NCBI RefSeq assembly: GCF_027580225.2
Contig: NW_027395283.1
Coordinates: 7,506,501 to 7,570,500, forward strand
DNA from: Misgurnus anguillicaudatus
Taxonomy: Eukaryota; Chordata; Actinopteri; Cypriniformes; Cobitidae
Direction: 5' to 3'
Length of the DNA stretch: 64,000 bases
The translations under genes were made by a program, and so were the position numbers. Below, one piece after another: positions 11,361 through 21,623 of the stretch. Each line of letters opens with the position of its first letter. The stretch's first letter is position 1. Under the pieces are notes generated by a model, which saw nothing but the letters and a program-made list of their open reading frames with translations, was not told the origin of the DNA and did no database searches.

Positions 11361-12103
11361 GACACACACTGAAAAAACGAACTTTTTAGTGTAGTAATAT
11401 TTATTAGATTAACTCTCATAATTTCTACATAATAATATTAACATTTATTGAGAACTAGATTTTTCTAAGTAAAATGATGATAAATACACAATTAATTCAT
11501 ATAAAAAAAATGAACTGTGTGGGAATAGTAAGTCTTATTAGATATTTTCTTGTATTATTTAACTGTTTTATAGTCACTGCACATAGTCCTAAAATAATTA
11601 AGTAAATTTTAATCAAAAACTTTAGCAGATGCATACATTACATTAAAAATAGGCAATATGTAAAATGAACAGGTATAAATATATGCAAAAACCTACAGAC
11701 AGGATGAATACCTATATAGCCTATATGAGAGACGAAGCTCTTATAAATATGACAGGTGCTATGATGTAATGATCATGAAGTCTGTTTTAAGGTCTTGACG
11801 CCCTTTACTTACTATTAGACCTTAACATTTGCGTCTCTTTCTCGTCTTTCCGATCAAATATGTTTGTATAAGCAAATGGCGCGTCAAACTACATCGCTCC
11901 AGCAGCGCACGTGTCACTGATATAAACGCGAGTTTTGTCTTAGCTTGCTTAAAGTTAAAACATTACAACTATTAGCATTATGTTTGAGAAGAACCTTTTA
12001 TTAGGCGTCGCAGCTCCTTGCGTGTGCCTAGAGACCTCTGCACTCGAGAGACCGGCCGTCTGCTGCACGAGCACAGACAGAGAGAGGGAGAGAGAGCAAG
12101 AGT

Positions 12104-12158
<55 letters not shown>

Positions 12159-12364
12159 ATTGAAAAAGTTCATTTATTAACAATTCAACATTTCAGAAAA
12201 TTAAAATTTCTACATCACACTTACACACTCCAGAAATAATTAAAAAAACTAGAAATGCAATTCCCAAGGAATTACCAGTGCATGAAAATGCAAAAAAGTT
12301 GATTGACAGAAATGTAAAAGAAATTTAGTCTAGTAGTTTACCTGGCTGTTGACATGTTTTAGTG
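11361..12364. other. AT-rich unassigned DNA with (GA)n tract
   Basis: The LINE breaks off at about 11360 and AT-rich DNA without recognisable coding capacity follows. A (GA)n microsatellite occupies about 12077-12154 and explains the R-E / S-L repeat frames on both strands. I could not identify the ends of a discrete element. Confidence 0.5.
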
Positions 12365-13935
12365 TGAAGCTAGCATGATTTAAAAAAGTTATCATGATAA
12401 AATATGAAGCTAGCATGAGTTAACATGATTTAGCATGAAGCTAGCATAATTTAACATGAAGCTAGCATGATTTAGCATGAAGCTAGCATGATTTAACATG
12501 ACGTTAACATGATTTAGCATGAAGCTAACATGATTTATCATGAAGCTAGCATGATTTACCATGAAGCTAGCATGATTTAACATGAAGCTAGCATGATTTA
12601 ACATGAAGCTAGCATGATTTAGCACGAAACAAACATGATTAAACATGAAGCTAACATGATTTAGCATGAAGCTAACATGATTTAACATGATTAAGCATGA
12701 CTTAGCATGAAGCTAGCATGATTTAGCATGAAGCTAACATGATTTAACATGATTAAGCATGATTTAGCATGAAGTTAGCATGATTTACCATGAAGCTAAC
12801 ATGATTTAGTATGAAGCTAGCATGATGTTAGCATGATTTAGCATAAAGCTAGCATGATTTAGCATGAAGTTAGAATGATTTAACATAAAGCTAGCATGAT
12901 TTAGCATGAAGTTAACATGATTTAGCATGAAGCTAGCATGATGTTAGCATGGTTTAGCATGAAGCTAGCATGATTTAGCATGAAGTTAGTAAGATTTAGC
13001 ATGAAGTTAACATGATATTAGCATGATTAGCATGAAGCTAGCATGATGTTAGCATGATTAACATGATGTTAGCATGATTAGCATGAAGCTAGCATGAAGT
13101 TAGCATGATTAGCATGATGTTAGCATGATTAGCATGAAGCTAGCATAATGTAAGCATGATTAGCATGAAGCTAACATGATGTTAGCATGATTAGCATGAA
13201 GCTAGCATGATTGGCATGAAGCTAGCATGATGTTAGCATGATTGGCATGAAGCTAGCATGATGCTAGCATGATTAGCATGAAGCTAGCATGATGCTAGCA
13301 TGATAAGCATGAAGCTAGCATGAAATTAGCATGATAAGCATGAAGCTAGCATGATGCTAGCATGATTAGCATGAAGCTAGCATGATGCTAGCATGATTAG
13401 CATGATTAGCATGAAGCTAGCATGATGCTAGCATGATTAGCATGAAGCTAGCATGATGATAGCATGATTAGCATGAAGCTAGCATGATGCTAACATGATT
13501 AGCATGAAGCAAGCATGATGTTAGTATGATTAGCATGAAGCTAGCATAATTTGCATGAAGGTAGCATGATGCTAGCATGATTAACATGATGTTAGCATGA
13601 TTAGCATGAAGCTAGCATGATTAGCATGAAGCTAGCATGATGTTAGTATGATTAGCATGAAGCTAGCATAATTTGCATGAAGGTAGCATGATGCTAGCAT
13701 GATTACCATGAAGTTAGCATGAATTTAGCATGAAATTAGCATGATCCTAGCATGATGCTAGCATGATTAGCATTAAGCTAGCATGATTTAGCGTGAAGCT
13801 ATCAAGATTTAACATGAAGCTAGCATGATTTAGCATTAGGTTAGCTAGATTTATTATGAAATTAGCATAAAGCTAGCATGAAACTAGCACAAAGCTAGTA
13901 TGACTTAGCATGAAGCTAGCATGAAGCTAATATGA
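12365..13935. repeat. minisatellite based on GCATGA / GCTAGC
   Basis: About 1.57 kb of tandem repeats built from AGCATGAAGCTAGCATGATT-like words. The period is near 21 bp in the first half and near 31 bp in the second, where GCATGATGTTAGCATGATTA is interposed, so a higher-order unit has formed. Palindromic GCTAGC recurs in most units. The M-L-N-H-A-S-F repeat frame on the minus strand is an artefact. The array ends near 13935, where the H2 repeat family begins. Confidence 0.9.
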
Positions 13936-16900
13936 CCCAAAGACCCAACCCCCATGTCTCTATGATGTTCGGATCCAGAGATATAAGGCTTTGTTTATTA
14001 TGTTGCTAGGCTGCTCATATTTGGTTGCTAGGGGCGTGGCTTAATACCTCAATAAGGATGGTGAGAGACTGATTGGTTGCCTGAGTAAAATGAGCCCACC
14101 CCCATGTCTCTGTGACACTGTGCTGCAAAGATATCCATCTGGGCATTTTATAATGGCAGTCTATGGGAAATGTTGCTAGGGTGCCCAAAATGGTTGCTAG
14201 GGGCGTGGCTTAATAGCTCAATAAGGATCCTAAGGGAGTGATTGGATGCCTGAGTAAAATGAGCCCACCCTCATGTCTCTATGACACTGCGCTGCAAAGA
14301 TATCCCATCTGGGACGTTTTTATTTCCTTATATGGGCATGATTCCTGCCCCATTATAAGTCTATGGGGAAATTTGGGGGCCTCTTACACCCCAGGGGTAC
14401 AACTTACACCCCATTGTGAGGTATGTTCTTACAGAGCCTGCCAGCCTCTTCAAATGTGGCAAGTCACAAGTTTCTGTGAGATCCTAGGTCTGAGCTACGA
14501 CTCGTCAAAGTTTGTCTCCATGTTAAGTCTATGGGTTTTTTCGGCTGCTTTTTCGCCCCTGGGGCGAAGACCGTACCCCCGACCGCTTATAAAAGTCATA
14601 GCACACTATTCCCGAATAGTCCGCACGTTTGAGAGTTGGAATGAAGTTTCTAAGTTAAGCGGTTCGAGCCGTATTAATTGCGGAAATTTGGTTGGAAGAA
14701 TAATAATAATAACTAGATAGGTACATTTCCTGAAGAAAATGTGAAGTGGTGCTTGCCGTGGCAAATTTCGGGGAACAATATATGATTATACTCTAAGTCA
14801 CGAGTCAAACGGTCCAACCCCTGTGTCTCTACGATGTTCTGATGCGGAGATATAAGGCTTTGTTTACTCTGTTGCTAGGGTACTGTATTTGTTTGCTAGG
14901 GGGAAATTGGCATCCACTGGTGATTACACTACGAGTCACGAGTAAAATGGTCCAACCCCCGTGTCTCTACAATGTTCTGATGCGGAGATATAAGGCTTTG
15001 TTTACTCTGTTGCTAGGGTATTGTATTTGGTTGCTAGGGAGAAAATTGGCATCCACTAGTGATTACACTCCGAGTCACAAGTCAAAAGGTCCAACCCCCA
15101 TGTCTCTACGATGTTCTGATGCAGAGATATAAGGCTTTGTTTACTCTGTTGCTAGGGTACTGTATTTGGTTGCTAGGGAAAAAATTGGCATCCACTGGTG
15201 ATTACATAATGAGTCACTAGTAAAATGGTCCAACCCCCGTGTCTCTACGATGTTCTGATGCGGAGATATAAGGCTTTGTTTACTCTGTTGCTAAGGTAAT
15301 GTATTTGGTTGCTAGGGAGAAAATTGGCATCCACTAGTGATTACACTCCGAGTCACGAGTCTAACGGTCCAACCCCCGTGTCTCTACGTTGTTCTGATGC
15401 CGAGATATAACTGTTTGAATTTTATGTTGCTAGGGTGCTCATATTTGGTTGCTAGGGGCGTGGCTTGGGAGTGACCAATGATGTGGCCACTGATTACACT
15501 CCGAGACACAAGTAAAACAGTCCAACCCCTGTGTCTCTACGATGTTCTGATGCGGAGATATAAGGCTTTGTTTATTCTGTTGCTAGGGTACTCATTTTGG
15601 TTGCTAGGGGCGTGGCTTGGAAGTGACCAATGATGTGGCCGCTCATTACAGTCCGAGACACAAGTAAAACGGTCCAACCCCCGTGTCTCTACGATGTTCT
15701 GATGCGGAGATTTAAGGCTTTGTTTATTATGTTGCTAGGGTGCTCACATTTGGTTGCTAGGGGCGTGGCTTGGGAGTGGCCAATGATGTGGCAAGTGATT
15801 ACACTCCGAGTCACGAGTAAAACGATCCAACCCCCGTGATTCTACGATGTTCTGATGCCGAGATATAACTGTTTGAATTTTATGTTGCTAGGGTGCTTAA
15901 AAGTGGTTGCTAGGGGCGTGGCTTAATAGCTCTGGGACTATCCTAATAAATTGATTGGATGTCTGAGTAAAATGAGCCCACCCCCTTGTCTCTACGACAT
16001 TGTAAAGTGAAGATATCCCTTCTGGAACTTTTTTATTCCCTTATATGGGCATGTTTCCTGCCCCATTATAAGTCAATGGGAAATTTTGGGCGCCTCCTAC
16101 ACCCCAGGGGTACAACTTACACCCCAATGTGATGTATGTTCTTACAAAGTCTACCACCCTCTTCAAATGTTGTAACCCACATGTTTCTACAAAATCCTTG
16201 AGCGGAGCTATGACCCGTCAAAGTTCGGCGCAATGTTAAGTCAATGGGATTTTTCGGGTGGTTTTTTGCCCCCCTTTGGGAAATCATGCACCCGATCTCT
16301 TATAAAAGTCATAGCACACCATTCCTCAATAAACCGGTCGATTTGAGCCCTCATTCGTGGGTCTACAACAAACGGTGCGGGAAGAGTTACGCGCCGAAAT
16401 TTTGTCCAGAATATAAGAAAAATAACTAGATAGGTACATTTCCTGAAGAAAATGTGAGTGGTGGTTGCCGTGGCAAAATTCTGGGGAATATATATGATTA
16501 TACTCCAAGCCAAAAGAAAACGATCCAACTCCCGTGTCTCTACGATGTTCTGATGCGGAGATATAAGGCTTTGTTTACTCTGTTGCTAGGGTACTGTATT
16601 TGGTTGCTAGGGAAAAATTGCCATCCACTAGTGATTACCCTCCGAGTCACGAGTCAAACGGTCCAACCCCCTTGTCTCTACGATGTTCTGATGCGGAGTT
16701 ATAAGGCTTTGTTTACTCTGTTGCTAGGGTAATGTATTTGGTTGCTAGGGAAAAATTGCCATCCACTAGTGATTACCCTCCAAGTCACGAGTCAAACGGT
16801 CCAACCCCGGTGTCTCTACGATGTTCTGATGCGGAGATATAAGGCTTTGTTTACTCTGTTGCTAGGGTACTGTATTTGGTTGCTAGGGAAAAAATGGCAT

Positions 16901-18034
16901 CCACTAGTGATTACCCTCCGAGTCACAAGTCAAACGGTCCAACCCCCGTGTCTCTACGATGTTCTGATGCGGAGTTATAAGGCTTTGTTTACTGTGTTGC
17001 TAGGGTACTGTATTTGGTTGCTAGGGAAAAAATTGGCATCCCATAATGATTACACTCCGAGTCACGAGTCAAACAGTCCAACCCCCGTGTCTCTACGATG
17101 TTCTGATGCGGAGATATAAGGCTTTGTTTACTCTGTTGCTAGGGTACTGTATTTGGTTGCTAGGGAAAAAATTGGCATCCCATAATGATTACACTCCGAG
17201 TCACGAGTCAAACGGTCCAACCCCCGTGTCTCTACGATGTTCTGATGCGGAGATATAACTGTTTGAATTTTATGTTGCTAGGGTGCTCAAAAGTGGTTGC
17301 TAGGGGCGTGGCTTAATACCTATGTAATGATCCTGAGAGACTGATTGGATGCCTGAGTAAAATGAGCCCACCCCCATGTCTCTATGACACTGTGGTGCAA
17401 AGATATCCATCTGGGCATTTTATAATGGCAGTCTATGGGAGATGTTGCTAGGGTGCCCAAAATTGTTGTTAGGGGCGTGGCTTAATAGCTCTGGGATGAT
17501 CCTGAGAGACGGATTGGATGCCCGAGTGAAATGAGCCCACCCACTTATCTCTACGACACTGTAAAGCAAAGATATCCCATCTGGAACTGTTTTATTCCCT
17601 TATATGGGCATGTTTCCTGCCCCATTATAAGTCAATGGGAATTTTCGGGCTCCTCTTACACCCCAGGGGTACAACTTACACCCCAATGTCATGTATGTTC
17701 TTACAGAGCCTACCGCCCTCTTCAAATAATGTAACCCACATGTTTCTACAAAATCCTCGAGCGGAGCTATGACCCCGTCAAAGTTCGGCGCAATGTTAAG
17801 TCAATGGGATTTTTTGGGTGATTTTTTGCCCCCCTTTCGGAAATCCTGCACCCGATCCCTTATAAAAGTCATAGCACACCTCTCCTCAATAAACCGGTCG
17901 ATTTGAGCCCGCTTTCATGGGACTACGGCAAACCGTGCGGGACGAGTTACGCGCCGAAATTTTGTCCAGATATAAAAATAATAAGTATGAGCAATAGTAA
18001 TAGTGATGCTTTGCATAAATGCAAGCACCACTAA
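13936..18034 (-). mobile_element. H2: Helentron/Helitron-like array with internal minisatellite
   Basis: Minus-strand elements. The 5' end lies near 18034, where the minus strand reads AGTGGTGCTTGC (18021-18032) followed by TTATT-rich sequence. Two 3' ends end in CTAG at 14713-14716 and 16426-16429. Each is preceded on the minus strand by the hairpin ACATTTTC-TTCA-GGAAATGT (14723-14742, 16436-16455) and by an inverted copy of the 5' word (GCAAGCACCACT, 14745-14756). Each CTAG is followed by T. Bodies contain ~145-160 bp tandem units with a paired 'GTTGCTAGG' core (14790-15950, 16490-17300) and a longer unique part. This is the architecture of Helitron-like elements with subterminal inverted repeats. 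No Rep/helicase is encoded. The leftmost body (13936-14712) has no 3' end. Confidence 0.6.
14790..15950. repeat. ~150-bp tandem units inside H2 body
   Basis: About eight units containing GTCTCTACGATGTTCTGATG, then GTTGCTAGGGT and GGTTGCTAGGG, spaced about 145-160 bp apart. A homologous set of about six lies at 16490-17300. The open frames repeating M-R-R-Y-K-A-L-F-T-L-L-L-G are by-products of the repeat. Confidence 0.85.
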
Positions 18035-18630
18035 TAATAATAATAAAAAGCCCAGTAACAACAGTACAGCGCATTTTCAATGCACTGTAATAAAACCAGT
18101 TTTTCATCAACATCAACATCACAAAGAACATTGGCAATAGTCCATTTTTCAACAAAGGCTTGCAAGTTATTTACCAATTTATAGTAAGCATACTCTATTT
18201 TAAGCCGAGCTGTTAATAAGCCTACAAAAATATCATAGACCTCTTTTGACCCTTTGTTTTGAATTATATTCTTCCTTGAAAGCCATATGGAAAGTTTAGC
18301 CACTCCAAAGACAAAATTCATCAAAATGTGTTTTTGTTTCTTATTGACAGAATACTTTGGTCCAAAAATAAACAAAGGAAAAGAAAAACAATCTTCCCAA
18401 AGCAAACACCATTGTTCCAATAAATTGAACAAAGATTCCAACCTATAGCAACCACAAAACAAATGAATCAAAGTTTCACTTTGTGAGCAAAATGGACAAT
18501 CAACACTCTGATTAGGATCTATGTGGGCTACATGTTTATTAGTAGCAATAGCCCCATGTATTATTCTCCATTGGAGATCACCAGTTCTTTTATCAATTGG
18601 CGGTTTATACAAAGATCTCCAACAGCCTTT
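18035..18630 (-). pseudogene. L1/Tx1-type LINE ORF2, C-terminal zf-RVT part
   Basis: Minus-strand frame of ~193 codons. It begins in a reverse-transcriptase-associated zinc-binding segment: W-R-I-I-H-G-A-I-A-T-N, then H-I-D-P-N, C-P-F-C-S-Q-S-E-T-L-I-H-L-F and C. This Cys-rich block is the C-terminal zf-RVT domain of fish L1/Tx1-like LINEs, thought to contact nucleic acid. The 5' side is cut at a (GA)n tract (18634-18672) and the 3' side joins (TTA)n and the 5' end of H2. Only a fragment remains, without RT or endonuclease. Confidence 0.75.

Positions 18631-18633
<3 letters not shown>

Positions 18634-18672
<39 letters not shown>
18634..18672. repeat. (GA)n microsatellite
   Basis: Pure GA dinucleotide tract at the broken 5' side of the L1/Tx1 fragment. 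Confidence 0.95.
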
Positions 18673-18678
<6 letters not shown>

Positions 18679-18759
18679 AGTCTCGCTGCAAAAAATTACA
18701 GAAATAACTCGTTTATTTTTTATGAGTGAATTATTTTACTTGTTTCTCCGTCACACTTA
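18673..18759. other. short flank of the TIR element
   Basis: Non-coding spacer between the GA tract and the TIR element at 18760. On the minus strand it does not continue the gypsy RT frame interrupted at 19555, so the gypsy element was already broken here or was cut by a separate event. Confidence 0.5.
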
Positions 18760-19551
18760 TGCAGGGTTTACACCAAACGCGTTTTGGGCGTCAAAATCGC
18801 GTCTACCGCGCCTAGTTTGCAGCTTGAACACTTTGAATGCATTCGCGCATGTAGAGCGGAGTTGACGCGCGGAAAAAGCAAGCATTTGACGCGCGTCCGA
18901 GGCAAAATCCGCTTCTTGTGGGAGGGGCAACTGCTGTGCGAGTGTCTGTTTGCAAGATGACTGATGTTGATTGTGCATTTATCAAGAGAGTTACCAGTTT
19001 GTATTGGGTAACCTTACTATAGGGGGAAAATAAACGGCGCGGGTCGATAAACGTAACCTAACTCAAAAGTAAAGTGTGTATTACAACTTACCAGGTTGCC
19101 CAAAGTCCTTACTGACACTCTTCAAAGCGAGGTCCTTTTTATTCCTGTATCCTATAGAAATAAGAACTTGTGTCATATAGCTCCGAGTGACTGCTTGAAT
19201 GAGTGACTCTGGGCGGGGCTGCCACCACAGCAGCAGGCAGGCTCCTGATTGGTTAACGCGGCGCGAAATTCCGCCAAAGTTCAAATTTTTCAACTCGGGC
19301 GTCAGCCGCAAATTCGCGTGAACCGCAAAATGCACAAAAGCACCATTCGCGCGTACCGCGCACAACGCTCAATTCGCGCCTTTCGCGCGAGCTTCACGCG
19401 CGAATGAGGCGGAAACGCGTCTTCCGCTCCGCGCCGAACGCCTATTCCGCGCCGCGGGACCTCCTGACGCGCGTCAACGCGTCTCCACATTGACTTAACA
19501 TTGAAATCACACGCGCTTCACGCCTCTAGCGCGGTTGGTGTAAATGCACCA
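18760..19551. mobile_element. PIF/Harbinger-like nonautonomous TIR element
   Basis: Ends TGCAGGGTTTACACCAAACG and (reverse complement) TGGTGCATTTACACCAACCG form an imperfect ~22-bp inverted repeat. TTA flanks both sides (18757-18759, 19552-19554), the 3-bp duplication characteristic of PIF/Harbinger elements. The element is 792 bp and unusually rich in GCGCG words near both ends, unlike its surroundings. No transposase was recognised. It truncates the gypsy RT frame at its right side. Confidence 0.65.
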
Positions 19552-19554
19552 TTA

Positions 19555-20434
19555 GTCTTTGGCCTTTCAGCAGACTTAATAGCCTCAATTTTGCTGACTT
19601 GGGGTCGAATCACTCCATGTCCCAGAACAAATCCCAGATACTGTGTTTCTCGCTTGGCCAAAAAACACTTGTCAGAGCGAAGGGTAAGGCCTGCACTTTT
19701 TATCCTCTCTAGAACATCCTTTAAGTGAAACAGATGTTCTTCCCATGATTGGCTATAGATGACAATGTCATCTAGATAGGCGGCTGCGTACCCCTCGGTA
19801 CCTCGAAGGAGTTGATCCATCATTCGTTGGAAGGTGGAAGGTGCCCCATGGATTCCAAAGGTAGGACCCGGAAGTGGAAGTGTCCAAACGGTGTTCGGAA
19901 GGCTGTCACTTCCTGACTCTCTGGGGTCAACGGAACCTGCCAATAGCCCTTACATAGGTCTAGGGTGCTGATGTACTTAGCTCGTCCCAGTCGTTCCACA
20001 AGGTCATCTACCCTGGGCATGGGGTAGGAGTCAAACTTACTGATGCTGTTTACCTTCCGAAAGTCCAAGCAAAAATGAAGGCTGCCATCCTTCTTGGGCA
20101 CCAAGATGACTGGACTACTCCACTCACTGGCAGATGGCTCTATGACCCCCAGACTCTGCATGGTTTCCAACTCCTCTTTAAATATAGACAGGAGTCGTTC
20201 TGGTATTCTTTAAACAGGTTGGCGAATGGGTTTAGAACTGTGTAGGGTAATGTGGTGTGATACCATGTTGGTTAGACCAGGTGTCTCTTTAAACAGACCA
20301 GATGGTATCAGGTCCAGTAATTGCTGTTTCTTATGTTCTGGCAGATGGCTGAAATCCAATTGAGCAAATTGGCGAGGAACTGGGAAGTATTGTTCCTCTA
20401 CTTCCTCTTCGTCTTCGACCGCTCGGATAAACAA
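19555..20434 (-). pseudogene. gypsy reverse transcriptase, broken and truncated
   Basis: Three pieces follow the integrase directly. 20434-20210 holds the linker before RT. After a stop, 20170-19860 carries the motifs W-S-S-P-V-I-L-V-P-K-K-D-G-S, C-L-D-F-R-K-V-N and the T-L-D-L-C-K-G-Y-W-Q catalytic block. After a one-base shift near 19859 come G-A-P-S-T-F-Q-R-M-M-D and the catalytic A-Y-L-D-D-I-V-I-Y. Coding ends at the TIR element (19551), so the thumb and RNase H are lost. The order INT then RT is direct from coordinates and cannot be explained by a simple inversion, as all domains share a strand. Confidence 0.85.
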
Positions 20435-20453
20435 GGTTTGCTCTGGACTTGGT

Positions 20454-21563
20454 TTACTGGTAACAGTTGGAGAAACAGTAGATGGAGGCTGTGCATACCA
20501 TTTTTTTTAGTAGATTAACATGAAATGTCTGCAATGGCTTGTTTCTAGATGGGATGTACATTTCATAGGTGACCTGGCTTAACGTCCGTTGAACTCGGTA
20601 AGGGCCCTGCCACTTGGTCATTAGCTTGTTTTCTGTAGTAGGCAAAAGTAACAATACCTCATCTCCTTCTTCAAAGCTGCGGGTTCTGGCTGTTTGATCA
20701 TACCATTCTTTTTGACGTGCTTGGTTCTGAAGGAGGTTTTTTCGTGCCATAGCTGTCGTTTCTTCCAACTGCTCCCTCATCTTCAGGACATAAGACACAA
20801 TGTTTATTTGACCTGGCTTTTCTGATGCTTCCCATACCTCCCGTAAAACATCAAGAGGACCTCTGACTGGGTGAGCGTACAGTAGTTCAAAAGGAGAAAA
20901 TCCCGTTGATGCTTGAGGTACCTCTCGATATGCAAATAGCAGGTATGGCAACCACTTGTCCCAATCCTTTCCAGTCTCTGAAACAAACCTTTTCAGCATA
21001 TTTTTCAGGGTTTTGTTGAACCTTTCAACCAAGCCATCTGTTTGAGGATGATAAGGGGTGGTTCTTACTCTCTTAATTCCCAATAGTTGATAAACTTGGT
21101 GTAGGGTGCGGCTCATGAAATTTGGCCCTTGATCTGTTATGACTTCCTTGGGTATGCCTACTTGAGTGAAGAATCTAAGCAGTGCAGTTGCTACCTGCTT
21201 AGCAGTGATTTCTCTGAGAGGATAAGCCTCAGAGTACGTAGTGGCATAGTCACAGATAACAAGAATGAATCTGTTCCCTGACTGGCTTCTTTCTAGTGGA
21301 CCTACCACATCTACTCCAATACGCTCAAAAGGCATATCAATGACAGGTAATGGGTGCAGTGGTGCATATGCCGGTTTATAACTAGTTGTAAGTTGACACT
21401 CAGGGCAAGACTTGCAGTACTCTTTCACTTCAGTATACATCTTAGGCCAATAAAACCTCTTCGATATTCGCATTAGGGTCTTCATGAAACCTAAATGACC
21501 AAACCAAGGAATCGTATGTCCAAGCTCAAGCACCTCCTTCCTGTATGCTTTAGGTACAATCAA
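20454..21563 (-). CDS. gypsy integrase
   Basis: 369-codon frame in the same register as gag-PR. Order: the H-H-C-C zinc-binding domain (L-G-H-T-I-P-W-F-G-H ... C-K-S-C-P-E-C), the catalytic core with D in I-G-V-D-V-V-G-P, D in V-I-T-D-Q-G-P-N-F and E in D-G-L-V-E-R-F-N-K-T, then a GPY motif (W-Q-G-P-Y-R-V). Integrase inserts the cDNA into the chromosome. The last ~20 codons are out of register: a run of eight T (20501-20508, A8 on the coding strand) precedes the RT frame, and one base fewer or two more would put both in one frame. The first Met is not the natural start; coding continues upstream to the TGA. Confidence 0.88.
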   Translation of the reverse strand: MIVPKAYRKEVLELGHTIPWFGHLGFMKTLMRISKRFYWPKMYTEVKEYCKSCPECQLTTSYKPAYAPLHPLPVIDMPFERIGVDVVGPLERSQSGNRFILVICDYATTYSEAYPLREITAKQVATALLRFFTQVGIPKEVITDQGPNFMSRTLHQVYQLLGIKRVRTTPYHPQTDGLVERFNKTLKNMLKRFVSETGKDWDKWLPYLLFAYREVPQASTGFSPFELLYAHPVRGPLDVLREVWEASEKPGQINIVSYVLKMREQLEETTAMARKNLLQNQARQKEWYDQTARTRSFEEGDEVLLLLPTTENKLMTKWQGPYRVQRTLSQVTYEMYIPSRNKPLQTFHVNLLKKMVCTASIYCFSNCYQ

Positions 21564-21623
21564 CTGGGTTCCTTCTTCCTTACTCTTTCTATAGAGAAGG
21601 CCTTTCTTGAGAACATATGTTTC

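Noticed and set aside
12410..12688. 92-codon M-L-N-H-A-S-F repeat protein
   Set aside because: Product of the 21-bp minisatellite period being divisible by three; no other coding signal.
12365..13935. CRISPR-like regular repeats
   Set aside because: No unique spacers, repeat units are contiguous, and the DNA is eukaryotic.
14842..17258. Several frames sharing M-R-R-Y-K-A-L-F-T-L-L-L-G
   Set aside because: They follow the ~150-bp tandem unit of H2, start and stop at arbitrary points, and shift frame between units.
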